From contig NZ_CP080387.1 in NCBI RefSeq assembly GCF_030036535.1, forward strand, positions 2,414,501-2,478,500: 64,000 nucleotides of DNA, given 5' to 3'. Under the pieces are notes generated by a model. It made no database searches and was not told where the DNA came from. It saw only the letters and a program-made list of their open reading frames with translations. The position numbers and the translations under genes are program-made. Positions 27,300 through 36,872 of the stretch are shown in pieces. Positions within the stretch are counted from its first letter, which is position 1. Each line of letters starts with the position of its first letter. Origin of the DNA: Agrobacterium cucumeris (GTDB taxonomy: Bacteria; Pseudomonadota; Alphaproteobacteria; Rhizobiales; Rhizobiaceae).

Positions 27300-29516
27300 T
27301 CAAAGGAAACTTTGCGGATCGATATCAAGCTGCACATGCACGCTGCCCCGTTCCTTGGGGCCATTGGCCAGCAGCGTCCGAAGAAAGGACTGCATGTCGG
27401 AATTGCGTCGCCCGTGCACCAGCAGACGGAAACGATGGCGCCCACGGATCAGCGCCAGCGGCGCTTCCGCCGGGCCAAGCAGCATGATGCCAGTAACCTG
27501 CGGGGCAGCAGCCCTCAAACCCCGCGCATGGGTTTCGGCCTCTCCGCGCGTATCGGCGGAAACGATGATCGAGGCAAGACGTCCAAAGGGCGGCAGAACG
27601 GCCTTTTCCCGCTCGACGATCTCTCTTTCATAAAAAGCCGAGGCATCACCCGAAACGATTGCCTGCATGACGGGATGCTGCGGCTGGTAAGTCTGCAGCA
27701 GGCCATGGCTCTTCAACCCTGTGCGCCCGGCGCGCCCCGTCACCTGCGAGAGCAGCTGGAACGTTCGCTCTGCTGCGCGTGGGTCACCATTGGCAAGGCC
27801 GAGATCGGCATCAACGATGCCGACGAGCGTCATCAGCGGAAAATTATGTCCCTTGGCGACGAGCTGTGTGCCAATGACGATGTCCGCCTCACCCTTGACG
27901 ATCGCCTCCAGCTCCAGCCGCAGGCGCTTGACGCCCATGAGATCGGAGGAGAGCACGATGGTGCGGGCCTCGGGGAAATGTTTCTCCACCTCTTCCGCAA
28001 TGCGCTCCACGCCCGGCCCGCAGGCCACCAGATGATCGAAGGTGCCGCACTCCGGGCAATGGTCCGGCGTCGGCTCATTGTGGCCACACTGGTGGCACTG
28101 CAATTGATTGCGGAAGCGGTGCTCCACCAGCCAGCTGGAACATTGCGGGCACTGGAAACGGTGGCCGCAGACCCGGCAAAGCGTCAGCGGCGCATAACCG
28201 CGGCGATTGAGGAACAGCAGCGCCTGCTCGCCCTTCTCTATGGTCTTGCCGATACCACGCAGCAGGACGGGTGAGAGAAACCCTCCCCGCTCCGGCGGAT
28301 GGCGGCGCATATCAACGAGATGCAGGTCCGGCATCGCCGCATCGCCGAAGCGCGTGTGCAGGTGGATGGTATTGTAACGCCCCGAACTGCCATTGACCTG
28401 GCTTTCCACCGACGGCGTTGCCGACACCAGCACCACAGGAAATTCTGCGATCCGCGCCCTGACGACGGCCATGTCACGGGCATTATAAAAGACGCGGTCT
28501 TCCTGCTTGTAGGCGGGGTCGTGCTCTTCATCGACGATGATGAGACCGAGATTGTCGAAGGGCAGGAAAAGCGCCGAGCGCGCGCCGGCCACCACCTTCA
28601 CCTCGCCCGTCACCGCCTGCCGCCAGACCTTTTCCCGCATGCGCGGCGACAGGTCCGAATGCCATTCCGCCGGTTTCGCGCCGAAACGATCCTGAAAACG
28701 CTCAAGAAAGGCCGCCGTCAATGCGATTTCAGGCAACAGGATGAGAACCTGCTTGCCCTGACGAAGCGTCTCGGCCACCGCCTCGAAATAAACCTCGGTT
28801 TTACCCGAACCGGTCACACCATCGATCAGCGAAACATGAAAGCCGCCCTTGCGCACATCTTCAAGGATTTCCGAAGCGGCCTGTTTCTGCGGGCCTTCCA
28901 GCCGCGGCTCGACATAATCGGGATCAGGCTCGGCCACGACAGGCGGCGCCGGCAGAAAAACCGTCTCGAACACTCCCTGCTTGACGAGACCGTCGATGAC
29001 ACTGGTTGAAACGCCGGCGGCATGGGCAAGCCCGCTCTTCGTCCAGCCATGCCCCTCTGCCGCCAGTTCCATCACCCGCTCGCGGGCGGGGGTAAGGCGC
29101 TCCGGCCTGCCTTCGGTCAGCCGAAGGCCCTCGATCATCGGTTCTGGATCGAAGGCGGCAGGCGCTCGAAGCGCCATGCGCGCCACGAGTCCGGGGGGCG
29201 ACAGCGTATAGGCGGCGACCCAGTCCACGAAGCGGCGCATCTCCGCCTTCAGCGGCGGGCATTCGAAACTCTTGGTAATGGGCCGCAGCTTCTTGGGGTC
29301 AACGCCCTTGTCGCCGGCATCGTCCCACACCACGCCGAAGACCTGCCGGGGCCCGAGCGGCACCTGAACGACGGAACCGGTCTCAACCACCATATCGTCA
29401 GGCACGGCATAACTATAAGGTCCGGGCGCCGGCATGGGCACAAGAACGGGCACCGTGCGCACGGGCGCCGGCGGGTCAAACAGAGCTCCAAAAAGATTGG
29501 ACGAATCTTTTGCCAT
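27300..29516 (-). CDS. priA: Primosomal protein N' (PriA helicase)
   Basis: 3'-to-5' superfamily 2 helicase of 738 aa that restarts stalled replication forks. It has the N-terminal 3'-DNA-binding domain, a winged-helix region, Walker A in DGVTGSGKTEVY, the DEEH box (IVDEEHDPAYKQED), and zinc-binding cysteines in paired CxxC motifs (CRVCGHRFQCPQC and CHQCG, CPECG). The helicase C-terminal motif QVTGRAGR is present. The ATG at 29516 fits homologue length; in-frame codons upstream to 29591 lack a ribosome-binding site. It is divergent from xerC. Confidence 0.96.
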   Translation of the reverse strand: MAKDSSNLFGALFDPPAPVRTVPVLVPMPAPGPYSYAVPDDMVVETGSVVQVPLGPRQVFGVVWDDAGDKGVDPKKLRPITKSFECPPLKAEMRRFVDWVAAYTLSPPGLVARMALRAPAAFDPEPMIEGLRLTEGRPERLTPARERVMELAAEGHGWTKSGLAHAAGVSTSVIDGLVKQGVFETVFLPAPPVVAEPDPDYVEPRLEGPQKQAASEILEDVRKGGFHVSLIDGVTGSGKTEVYFEAVAETLRQGKQVLILLPEIALTAAFLERFQDRFGAKPAEWHSDLSPRMREKVWRQAVTGEVKVVAGARSALFLPFDNLGLIIVDEEHDPAYKQEDRVFYNARDMAVVRARIAEFPVVLVSATPSVESQVNGSSGRYNTIHLHTRFGDAAMPDLHLVDMRRHPPERGGFLSPVLLRGIGKTIEKGEQALLFLNRRGYAPLTLCRVCGHRFQCPQCSSWLVEHRFRNQLQCHQCGHNEPTPDHCPECGTFDHLVACGPGVERIAEEVEKHFPEARTIVLSSDLMGVKRLRLELEAIVKGEADIVIGTQLVAKGHNFPLMTLVGIVDADLGLANGDPRAAERTFQLLSQVTGRAGRTGLKSHGLLQTYQPQHPVMQAIVSGDASAFYEREIVEREKAVLPPFGRLASIIVSADTRGEAETHARGLRAAAPQVTGIMLLGPAEAPLALIRGRHRFRLLVHGRRNSDMQSFLRTLLANGPKERGSVHVQLDIDPQSFL

Positions 29517-29637
29517 GATGTGGCGACCATGCCCCGGCGAAATGAAAAAGGAAACCGCCCGCATGTAGTGGGCGGGCTTTGCAAAGTCCACCTCTTAACC
29601 AAATGCTGACCATAAGAGCATAGCGTTGGGACACGGA

Positions 29638-30585
29638 ATGGAGCGCTGCGTGACTGAAATCCTGACATTTGCCGAACCCGATCTGTTGAACGAACGCCAG
29701 TCCTGGCTCGCCGCCCTGACCGGCGAACGCCGTCTTTCCGACAATACCGTGGAGGCCTATGAGCGCGACACCCGCCAATTCCTGACGTTCCTTACCGGTT
29801 ACATTGGCAAACCCGCCGCCATTACCGATATAGCCGATCTGCGCCCGGTCGATCTTCGCGCCTTTCTGGCCAACCGGCGCAAGGAAGGTGCCGGCGCGCG
29901 TTCACTCGGCCGACATCTGGCGGGACTGCGCTCCCTTCTTCGCCACCTGCAAAAAAAAGGCCTCGTCAATGCGGCCGGTGCCACCGCGATGCGCGCACCA
30001 AAACAGCCGAAATCGCTGCCGAAGCCGCTGACCGATCGACAGGCCCTGAAGATCACCACGGCCGAGGCACAGTTGAACGAGGAACCGTGGATCGCCGCCC
30101 GCAATGCGGCAGTCCTCTCGCTGCTTTACGGCTGCGGCCTCCGTATTTCCGAGGCGCTCGGTCTGACGCCGGCCGATTTTCCACCCGGTGCCCGCAGCCT
30201 GCGCATCACCGGCAAGGGCAACAAGACGCGCATCGTGCCGCTGCTGGCAGTGGTGACGGAAGCGGTCGATGCCTACAGGAAGCTTTGCCCCTATGCTCTG
30301 GTGGCGAATGAACCGATGTTCCTTGGCGCACGCGGCGGCAAGTTACAGCCCGCCATCATCCAGCGGGAAATGCAGAAGCTGCGCGGCGCTTTCGGCCTGC
30401 CGGAAAACGCCACGCCACATGCGCTGCGCCATTCCTTCGCCACGCATCTTCTGGCCGGCGGCGGCGATCTGCGTACAATTCAGGAACTGCTCGGCCATGC
30501 CAGCCTTTCCACCACCCAGGTCTATACCGGTGTCGACACCGCAAGACTGCTGGAAATCTACGACAATGCTCACCCGCGCGCATGA
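29638..30585 (+). CDS. xerC: Tyrosine recombinase XerC
   Basis: Site-specific recombinase of 315 aa that, with XerD, resolves chromosome dimers at dif. The N-terminal SAM-like core-binding domain is followed by the catalytic domain with R in CGLRISEAL, K in GKGNKTR, H-x-x-R in HALRHSFATH, H in LLGHASLSTTQ and the nucleophilic Y in VYTGVD. A GTG at 29650 with GGAG 6 nt upstream is a possible alternative start. It is a housekeeping gene, not a sign of a mobile element. XerD is a close paralogue, but the short, unlinked gene fits XerC better. Confidence 0.92.
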   Translation: MERCVTEILTFAEPDLLNERQSWLAALTGERRLSDNTVEAYERDTRQFLTFLTGYIGKPAAITDIADLRPVDLRAFLANRRKEGAGARSLGRHLAGLRSLLRHLQKKGLVNAAGATAMRAPKQPKSLPKPLTDRQALKITTAEAQLNEEPWIAARNAAVLSLLYGCGLRISEALGLTPADFPPGARSLRITGKGNKTRIVPLLAVVTEAVDAYRKLCPYALVANEPMFLGARGGKLQPAIIQREMQKLRGAFGLPENATPHALRHSFATHLLAGGGDLRTIQELLGHASLSTTQVYTGVDTARLLEIYDNAHPRA

Positions 30586-30593
30586 CGCAGGAA

Positions 30594-30617
30594 ATGGTTA
30601 ACCATAAAGATTAACCA
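30594..30617. promoter_or_regulatory. ATGGTTAACCAT palindrome with second TTAACCA half-site
   Basis: A 12-base perfect palindrome (30594-30605) is followed by TTAACCA (30611-30617), about 50 bp before the TraB/GumN gene. TTAACCAT is the preferred half-site form of CtrA in Rhizobiales, but the spacing between TTAA blocks is 9, not the consensus 7. Treat as a candidate only. Confidence 0.3.
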
Positions 30618-30665
30618 GACATCCAAACCGCCGTTCTATAAGCGAACAAGAACCGGATTGGACCC

Positions 30666-31763
30666 ATGCACAGCCTGATAAAGCCACAAAACTTCACCGC
30701 CACCCTGATGGGCAAAACCGGCGACGCCCTGCTCTGGCTGCTGGCGGCCCTGCATGTAACTGCCATCGCCATCCTGCTCATGACATTGCTTTCGCTGGGC
30801 GAGGCGGAAGCCGCAGAGCAACAGATCACCTGCACCGGCAGTGATATTCTCGTGGACATGCGCAAGACCGATCCGCAGGCCTTCGCAAAGATCGAACAGG
30901 AAGCGGCCGCCATCCCCAATGGCAAGGGCAATTTCTGGCGCATTGAAAAGGCCGGAACTGAGCCGTCTTATCTCCTCGGTACGATGCATGTGACCGATCC
31001 ACGCGTTCTGGAAATGCCTGCCGCCGCGACACCTGCGTTCGAAAAAGCCGCAACTGTCATCGTGGAATCGGACGAAATCGTCGACGACAAGAAGGTCGCG
31101 ACCTCGCTGCTGAGCAAACCCGAACTCACCATGTTTCTGGATGGCAAATCGATCACCGATATTTTGTCACCCGAAAATGTTGCGCGTCTGGAAAAGGGTC
31201 TGAAGGAGCGAGGCATTCCGCTGAATGCCGTGTCGCGCATGAAGCCATGGATGCTCTCGAGCTTCGTCGCCCTTCCGGCCTGCGAGTTCGCCCGCAAGGC
31301 AACCGGCCTTTCCTTTCTCGACAAGAAACTGGCCGAAGATGCGCTCGCAGACGGAAAACGTCTCGTCGGGTTGGAAACGATGGTCGAACAGTTGACGGCC
31401 ATGTCAGAACTGCCGATGGAATTTCATCTCCAGGCTTTGATCGAAACGCTGGAACTCGGCGATCGCATGGATGACGTGATGAAGACCATGACCGATCTCT
31501 ACGTCGCCGGCGATATCGGCATGACCATGCCCATGCTGAAAAGCCTGGATCCCAAGAAGGCAGTGGCAGAGAGCGAACAGGGTTACGCCGCCTTCGAGCA
31601 ACGCATCATCACCGATCGCAATCACGTCATGGCGGATCGGGCGACCCCCGAGCTTGCCAAGGGCAATGTCTTCATGGCCGTCGGCGCGCTGCACCTGCCG
31701 GGTGAAGAAGGCGTGATCGAATTGCTGCGCGCAAAGGGCTTTACGCTCACGCGGGTCGACTGA
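30666..31763 (+). CDS. TraB/GumN family protein, membrane-anchored or secreted
   Basis: 365-aa protein with an N-terminal hydrophobic segment (about residues 25-47) ending near AEAAEQQ, so exported or anchored. The TraB/GumN (PF01963) signature YLLGTMHVTDPRV occurs early, with the second conserved block GNVFMAVGALHLPGEEGVIELLR near the C-terminus; the GTxH and GxxHLPG motifs suggest a metal-dependent hydrolase of the Tiki/TraB fold. Function in bacteria is largely unknown. Its last 17 bases overlap the end of the convergent DUF2867 gene. Confidence 0.85.
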   Translation: MHSLIKPQNFTATLMGKTGDALLWLLAALHVTAIAILLMTLLSLGEAEAAEQQITCTGSDILVDMRKTDPQAFAKIEQEAAAIPNGKGNFWRIEKAGTEPSYLLGTMHVTDPRVLEMPAAATPAFEKAATVIVESDEIVDDKKVATSLLSKPELTMFLDGKSITDILSPENVARLEKGLKERGIPLNAVSRMKPWMLSSFVALPACEFARKATGLSFLDKKLAEDALADGKRLVGLETMVEQLTAMSELPMEFHLQALIETLELGDRMDDVMKTMTDLYVAGDIGMTMPMLKSLDPKKAVAESEQGYAAFEQRIITDRNHVMADRATPELAKGNVFMAVGALHLPGEEGVIELLRAKGFTLTRVD

Positions 31764-32235
31764 CGGTCTCATCCCTAATCTTGACGGGCCGAACATTGGT
31801 GCAAAACGGGCGCATCGTCGCTGGCACGATGCGGCGATGAAACGGCCCCACCACGAGAATGTAAAGCCGCCCAAAGACATTCTTGCGCCTGACGATGGTG
31901 GTGACATTCACCAACTGGCGGTTAGGGTCCCCTTCGAGATCGACAACGATCCGGAAATCGAGATGGTGATCATCGAAGCCGAGAACTGTCCGCTGCGGCG
32001 TGGATGACAGAACCGGAAAACCGCCCGCCGAGGTGCCTGCCGCCAGCTCGACCGTTTTCAAGCCGAAAAGCAAGACGATGCGGTTTCGAAGCGCCATCAG
32101 GCTGCTGATCCATGCCGGGGGATGATCGAGAAGAAGCCTGCTCACATCCAGTGACGACGCTTCCGGCATCACCATCTCGCCTTCAAAACAATCCCGCCAG
32201 TCAGCGCCCGGCAATATGTCTTCGCTATATTGCAT
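31747..32235 (-). CDS. DUF2867 domain protein
   Basis: 162-aa protein whose central part (LMALRNRIVLLFGLKT, then GGFPVLSSTPQRTVLGFDDHHLDFRI) matches the DUF2867 pattern, a small lipid-binding-like fold of unknown role. No signal peptide or membrane helix. The start is uncertain: ATG at 32235 is preferred over 32274, which lacks a ribosome-binding site. It ends within the convergent TraB/GumN gene. Confidence 0.75.
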   Translation of the reverse strand: MQYSEDILPGADWRDCFEGEMVMPEASSLDVSRLLLDHPPAWISSLMALRNRIVLLFGLKTVELAAGTSAGGFPVLSSTPQRTVLGFDDHHLDFRIVVDLEGDPNRQLVNVTTIVRRKNVFGRLYILVVGPFHRRIVPATMRPFCTNVRPVKIRDETVSRPA

Positions 32236-32346
32236 TCCTGAACCCCAGCCGCACGATGCGCTGGAGTTCACCATCTGCTTTTTCAGCCGGACAGAAAACG
32301 CGACAAACCGCCGCTTGGTGTTTTCGGCAAAAGTACGAAGCCTGTC

Positions 32347-32847
32347 CTAGCCGTGTGTCATTCGTTTCAGAACATTGGTGCGCCAGTAGAACTGGTGAAC
32401 CAGAACAGCTGCGACGTGACCGACGATCAACACCCACATCAGCGCCTTGAAGGGGCCGGAATGTAACTGCCCTGCCGGCTGAGCACCGAAGTAATAGGCG
32501 GCTATACCGGACAGAGGCAGGACAAAGAAAAGGGCGTAAAAGGTGAAATGCGCCACTTTGGCGGCGATCTGGAATGGCCGGGGCTCCTCTGCGGGATGCG
32601 GCGGCACACCCTGAAAGAAGCGCAGACAGAGGCGCAGAACCGCAAGCAGCAAGACGGCAAAACCGACATAAGCGTGAATATTGGCTGAAGAAATCTGCTC
32701 CGGCGTCAATGTTTCACCCTGCCGCATCAGCCGATAGGCATGGGCCATGGCGTCGGGAAATAGCAGGTTGAAGAAGATCAGAAGCGCCATCGCCCAGTGA
32801 AGGACGCGCTGCGGAACGGAGAATGAAACTTGACTGGAATACGCCAT
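32347..32847 (-). CDS. Cytochrome b561 family protein
   Basis: 166-aa inner-membrane diheme cytochrome with four helices. Candidate heme-ligand histidines are H18 in RVLHWAMALLIF, one in SSANIHAYVGFA, one in KVAHFTFYALFF and one in LIVGHVAAVLVHQFYW. Such proteins pass electrons between the quinone pool and periplasmic partners or scavenge superoxide. The ATG at 32847 is chosen; the upstream in-frame ATG at 32889 adds a hydrophilic leader. It lies downstream of the TCA gene block, past the lpdA terminator. Confidence 0.9.
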   Translation of the reverse strand: MAYSSQVSFSVPQRVLHWAMALLIFFNLLFPDAMAHAYRLMRQGETLTPEQISSANIHAYVGFAVLLLAVLRLCLRFFQGVPPHPAEEPRPFQIAAKVAHFTFYALFFVLPLSGIAAYYFGAQPAGQLHSGPFKALMWVLIVGHVAAVLVHQFYWRTNVLKRMTHG

Positions 32848-32892
32848 TTTATTGCCTTTTATCAAAAGGTTAGACAGGCTATGGCGCAAGTA

Positions 32893-32926
32893 TGAAAAAC
32901 CCCGGCCTGCATGGCAAGCCAGGGTT
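32893..32926 (-). terminator. Terminator downstream of lpdA
   Basis: On the minus strand AACCCTGGC (32926-32918) and GCCGGGGTT (32906-32898) form a 9-bp stem with one mismatch, followed by TTTTTC. It ends the long mdh-suc-lpdA block. Confidence 0.82.
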
Positions 32927-32974
32927 CAGCAGATGACTGAAATTTAATATTTGAGCGTCAGGCTCAAACACCGA

Positions 32975-34381
32975 TCACATGTGGATCGGCTTGAAGAACG
33001 TCGCAAGCGCTGCTTCCTTCACGGCTTCAGACATGGTCGGATGCGCATGGCAGGTGCGGCCAAGATCTTCCGAAGAACCGCCAAATTCCATCAGCACGGT
33101 GATCTCGTGGATCATCTCGCCAGCGCCGAAGCCGACGATGTGGCCGCCGAGAACCCGGTCGGTTTCCTTGTCGGCAAGGATCTTCACGAAACCATCCGTC
33201 ACCTGCATAGCGCGGGCGCGGCCATTGGCGGTGAAGGGGAACTTGCCGACCTTGTAAGCGACGCCAGCGGCCTTCAGTTCTTCCTCGGTCTTGCCGACGG
33301 ACGCGATTTCCGGCTGTGTATAGACGACTGCCGGAATGACGTCGTAGTTCACATGGCCGCGCTGGCCGGCGAGGATTTCCGCAAGCGCAACGCCCTCGTC
33401 TTCCGCCTTGTGCGCCAGCATCGGGCCCTTCACCACGTCGCCGATCGCGTAGATGCCGTCGACATTGGTCTTGTAGTGGCCGTCGATTTCGACGCGGCCG
33501 CGGCTATCGAGCACAACACCGGCTTCCGCAAGGCCGAGGCCTTCGGTGTAGGGCTTGCGACCGGTCGAGATCAGCACGACATCAGCTTCGAGCGTTTCGG
33601 CAGCGCCACCCTTGACCGGCTCAAACACAACCTTTGCGCCCGTGGCGGTCTTTTCAACGGCCGTTACCTTGGCACCGAGCTTGAAATCAAGGCCCTGCTT
33701 GGCCAGCAGACGCTGCGACTGCTTGGAAACTTCGCCATCCATGCCACCGAGAATATTGTCGAGATATTCGACGACGGTCACCTTCCCGCCAAGACGCGAC
33801 CAGACCGAACCAAGCTCGAGGCCGATGACGCCACCGCCGACAACAATCAGCTTTTCCGGAACCTTGGAAAGAGCGATCGCACCGGTTGAGGAGACGATGA
33901 CGCTTTCATCGATATCGACCTGAACGCCCGGAATGCCGGCAACATCAGAACCGGTAGCGATGACGATGTTCTTGGCTTCGATTTCCTGGCTCTCGCCCTT
34001 GTCGTTGGTGACGGAAACCTTGCCGGCGGAAACCACCTTGCCAGTACCCTGGAAGGCATCGATCTTGTTCTTCTTGAACAGGAAGGCGACGCCATCGACA
34101 TTGGCCTTCACCACGCCGTCCTTGTGGCCCATCATCTTTTCAAGGTTCAGCTTCGGCGCGGCGACTTCGATACCAAGCGAATCGACGCCATGGGCAACAT
34201 GGGCAAAGGTTTCGGACGCGTGCAGCAGCGCCTTCGACGGAATGCAGCCGACATTGAGGCAGGTGCCGCCATAGGTCGCACGCTTCTCGATGACAGCGAC
34301 CTTCAAGCCCAGCTGTGCCGCCTTGACCGCGCAAACATAACCGCCGGGGCCCGTGCCGATTACAACTACATCATATGCCAT
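32975..34381 (-). CDS. lpdA: Dihydrolipoyl dehydrogenase (E3)
   Basis: FAD and NAD enzyme of 468 aa that reoxidises dihydrolipoyl groups of 2-oxoacid dehydrogenase complexes. The FAD motif is GTGPGGY at residues 9-15, the redox disulfide is C41 and C46 in GGTCLNVGC, the NAD motif is VGGGVIGLELGSVW, and the C-terminal active base lies in TCHAHPTMSEAV. Its place downstream of sucA and sucB marks it as the E3 of the 2-oxoglutarate dehydrogenase complex. It is separated from sucB by the MAPEG and LysE genes. Confidence 0.97.
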   Translation of the reverse strand: MAYDVVVIGTGPGGYVCAVKAAQLGLKVAVIEKRATYGGTCLNVGCIPSKALLHASETFAHVAHGVDSLGIEVAAPKLNLEKMMGHKDGVVKANVDGVAFLFKKNKIDAFQGTGKVVSAGKVSVTNDKGESQEIEAKNIVIATGSDVAGIPGVQVDIDESVIVSSTGAIALSKVPEKLIVVGGGVIGLELGSVWSRLGGKVTVVEYLDNILGGMDGEVSKQSQRLLAKQGLDFKLGAKVTAVEKTATGAKVVFEPVKGGAAETLEADVVLISTGRKPYTEGLGLAEAGVVLDSRGRVEIDGHYKTNVDGIYAIGDVVKGPMLAHKAEDEGVALAEILAGQRGHVNYDVIPAVVYTQPEIASVGKTEEELKAAGVAYKVGKFPFTANGRARAMQVTDGFVKILADKETDRVLGGHIVGFGAGEMIHEITVLMEFGGSSEDLGRTCHAHPTMSEAVKEAALATFFKPIHM

Positions 34382-34448
34382 GTTCGTTTTCCTGATTGAT
34401 GTCGGGCAAGATACCGGATCATTGCCCTGCTTGCGTTTGACCTGAAAT

Positions 34449-35093
34449 TCAGGCCGCTTTTTCCGTTGCGAGTTTTATACCGAGTGCAATGAAGACCACG
34501 CCGCTGGTGCGGTCGATCCATTGGCTGGCGCGCTGAAATGCGGCGCGCATGCGTGGCGTCGTCATGAACAGGCTGACGCCGACGAACCACAGGATAAGGC
34601 AGCTCGCCATGACGAGACCATATCCGAATTTGATGGCGACCGGCGTATGGGCATGAACCACCGTCGAAAAGATCGACAGGAAGAAAAACACCGGTTTGGG
34701 ATTGAGCGCATTGGCGGCGAAACCGAGCGTGAACGCCTTAAGCGCCGTCTGGCTGTTTTTGACCTGAACATCACCCTCGCCTTCAGCCGACGGCAATTCC
34801 GCCTTGCCGGCGCGCAGCGCCTTGACGCCGATATAGATCAGATAGGCGACGCCAAGCCATTTGACGATGTTGAAGAGATAGATCGATTGGGAAATGATGA
34901 GACCAAGTCCGAGGATCGTATAGGTGACGTGGAACATCAGCGACGTTCCCACACCGAAGCTGGTGACGATGGCCTGCCTGCGCCCATGCACCATGGCCTG
35001 GCGCATGACCATAGCAAGATCAGCGCCGGGCGACACGATGGCGAAAGCGAAGATCGCCATCAGGGATGCAAGTTCGATCAAATACTGATGCAT
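34449..35093 (-). CDS. LysE/RhtB family amino-acid exporter
   Basis: 214-aa inner-membrane exporter with about six helices. The N-terminal FAIVSPGADLAMVMRQAMVHGRR contains the family PGPxxxx-type motif, here PGAD, and there is a central acidic loop. Substrates in this family are amino acids or related small molecules; which one is unknown. The ATG at 35093 has AGAGG upstream; a TTG at 35102 adds three residues. It is inserted between sucB and lpdA together with the MAPEG gene, 13 bp apart, both same strand. Confidence 0.88.
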   Translation of the reverse strand: MHQYLIELASLMAIFAFAIVSPGADLAMVMRQAMVHGRRQAIVTSFGVGTSLMFHVTYTILGLGLIISQSIYLFNIVKWLGVAYLIYIGVKALRAGKAELPSAEGEGDVQVKNSQTALKAFTLGFAANALNPKPVFFFLSIFSTVVHAHTPVAIKFGYGLVMASCLILWFVGVSLFMTTPRMRAAFQRASQWIDRTSGVVFIALGIKLATEKAA

Positions 35094-35106
35094 CTGAAAC
35101 AAGCCT

Positions 35107-35520
35107 CTAGAACATCAAAACGAAAAGCATCAGGGCGAGGCCGAGCATGGAGCCGAGCCAGACCAATGAGCGGATATAAGGCACGCCGGCCAGATAAAGC
35201 GGTATGTAAATCACCCGGCAGATCAGCCATATCCAGGCGCCGGTCAGTGCCAGTCCGGACGGATCGCCGGCCATGATGACGCCGAAGGCGAGTGCTATAA
35301 AAGCGGGATAGGTTTCCCGGAAATTTTCAGACGCGCGGGCTGCACGGCCGGTAAGCCTGCCTTCCGGTTTCTTCTCCGCATCGCGCGGACCGGCATTCCA
35401 GTCCAGCCCCAGTTCCCGCGTCGCCGTCATGGCTTGCAGCATGATGTGCACAGCAAGCAACAGGACGCTAAGACCGATCAGCGGTAAAAAGGGGGAAGCG
35501 GCAAGAAATGTCGGCTGCAC
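35107..35520 (-). CDS. MAPEG family membrane protein
   Basis: 137-aa integral membrane protein with four helices. The family pattern is visible: NxxE-like RASENFRETYPAFIALAF and the later WIWLICRVIYIPLYLAGVPYIRSL. Bacterial MAPEG proteins include glutathione transferase and peroxidase-like enzymes; activity here is unknown. Located between sucB (69 bp away) and the LysE gene. Confidence 0.88.
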   Translation of the reverse strand: MQPTFLAASPFLPLIGLSVLLLAVHIMLQAMTATRELGLDWNAGPRDAEKKPEGRLTGRAARASENFRETYPAFIALAFGVIMAGDPSGLALTGAWIWLICRVIYIPLYLAGVPYIRSLVWLGSMLGLALMLFVLMF

Positions 35521-35589
35521 TTTCGCTCTCCTGATGCGATTTCAGCGGGACCTCAGTTGAAATCCCGCTGAAAGGAAAAGCAAGACCGA

Positions 35590-36819
35590 TTAGAGATCGA
35601 GAACCAGACGCTCCGGATCTTCCAAGCTTTCCTTGACGCGAACGAGGAACGTCACGGCCTCCTTGCCGTCAACGATACGGTGATCGTAGGAGAGTGCCAG
35701 ATACATCATCGGGCGGATGATGACCTGACCGCCGATGGCGACCGGGCGCTCCTGGATCTTGTGCATGCCGAGAATACCCGACTGCGGCGCATTGAGGATC
35801 GGCGAAGACATCAGCGAACCGTAGACACCACCATTGGTGATGGTGAAGGTGCCGCCCTGCATGTCGGCCATGCCGAGCGAACCGTCACGCGCTGCCTTGG
35901 CGAGGCGGCCGAGTTCCTTTTCGACGCCAGCGATGGAGAGCTGGTCGGCATCGCGGATGACAGGAACAACGAGACCCTTGTCGGTGCCGACAGCCATGCC
36001 GACGTGACAATAGTTCTTGTAGATGATGTCCGTGCCGTCGATTTCAGCGTTGACAGCCGGCAGTTCCTTCAGCGCGTGGGTCACGGCCTTGGTGAAGAAG
36101 CCCATGAAGCCGAGCTTGACGCCGTGCTTCTTCTCGAACACGTCCTTGTAACGGTTGCGCAGGTCCATAACCGCGCTCATGTCCACCTCGTTATAGGTGG
36201 TGAGCATGGCGGCGGTGTTCTGTGCGTCCTTCAGGCGACGGGCGATCGTCTGGCGCAGGCGGGTCATCTTCACGCGCTCTTCGCGAACCTGATCCTGCTC
36301 GGCGGAAACCGGACGGGGAGCTGCAGCAACCGGAGCCGGAGCGGCGGCAGGTGCCGAAACGCCCTTGGCGACAGCGGCTAGAACATCACCCTTCAGAACC
36401 TGACCGCGCTTGCCCGAACCGTCGACCTGATCGGCAGACAGATTGTTTTCAGCAAGCAGCTTGCCGGCGGCAGGTGCCGGCGGCATGCCGCTGGCGGCGG
36501 GCGCAGCAGCGGTTGCTGCGGGTGCCGGTGCGGCAGCGGCGGCAGGCTTTGCAGCCGGTGCGGCGGTCGCAGCGCCGGCAGCACCTTCGGCGATCTGGCC
36601 GAGAAGCGCGTCAAGACCAACGGTCTCGCCGTTCTGTGCAACGATTTCGGTCAGCACGCCGGAAGCGGGCGCCGGGACTTCGACGGTAACCTTGTCGGTT
36701 TCCAGTTCAACGAGAGGTTCGTCGGCCTTGACGGTATCGCCGACCTTCTTGAACCAGGTGCCGACGGTCGCTTCGCTGACGGATTCGCCGAGGGTTGGTA
36801 CGCGGATTTCAGTGGCCAT
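35590..36819 (-). CDS. sucB: Dihydrolipoyllysine succinyltransferase, E2 of 2-oxoglutarate dehydrogenase
   Basis: 409-aa core enzyme that transfers the succinyl group from lipoate to CoA. The lipoyl domain holds K43 in [13 protein letters not shown]; an alanine/proline-rich linker (about 80-110) leads to the E3-binding domain (about 112-155); the catalytic domain ends with the active-site [13 protein letters not shown]. It begins 53 bp after sucA. The linker's low complexity produces long false frames on the opposite strand. Confidence 0.97.
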   Translation of the reverse strand: MATEIRVPTLGESVSEATVGTWFKKVGDTVKADEPLVELETDKVTVEVPAPASGVLTEIVAQNGETVGLDALLGQIAEGAAGAATAAPAAKPAAAAAPAPAATAAAPAASGMPPAPAAGKLLAENNLSADQVDGSGKRGQVLKGDVLAAVAKGVSAPAAAPAPVAAAPRPVSAEQDQVREERVKMTRLRQTIARRLKDAQNTAAMLTTYNEVDMSAVMDLRNRYKDVFEKKHGVKLGFMGFFTKAVTHALKELPAVNAEIDGTDIIYKNYCHVGMAVGTDKGLVVPVIRDADQLSIAGVEKELGRLAKAARDGSLGMADMQGGTFTITNGGVYGSLMSSPILNAPQSGILGMHKIQERPVAIGGQVIIRPMMYLALSYDHRIVDGKEAVTFLVRVKESLEDPERLVLDL

Positions 36820-36872
36820 GATCTAGTTCCGTTATTCAGGTGTCTTTTTTGCGGGGCGATGCGGGAGAGTTC

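Noticed and set aside
29638..30585. Tyrosine recombinase as a sign of a mobile element
   Set aside because: Length, motifs and the priA neighbour point to chromosomal XerC; there are no att repeats, phage genes or composition change around it.
30598..30614. CtrA site by TTAA pair before the TraB/GumN gene
   Set aside because: The spacing is 9 rather than 7 bases, so it does not meet the consensus. It is retained only as a weak palindrome feature.
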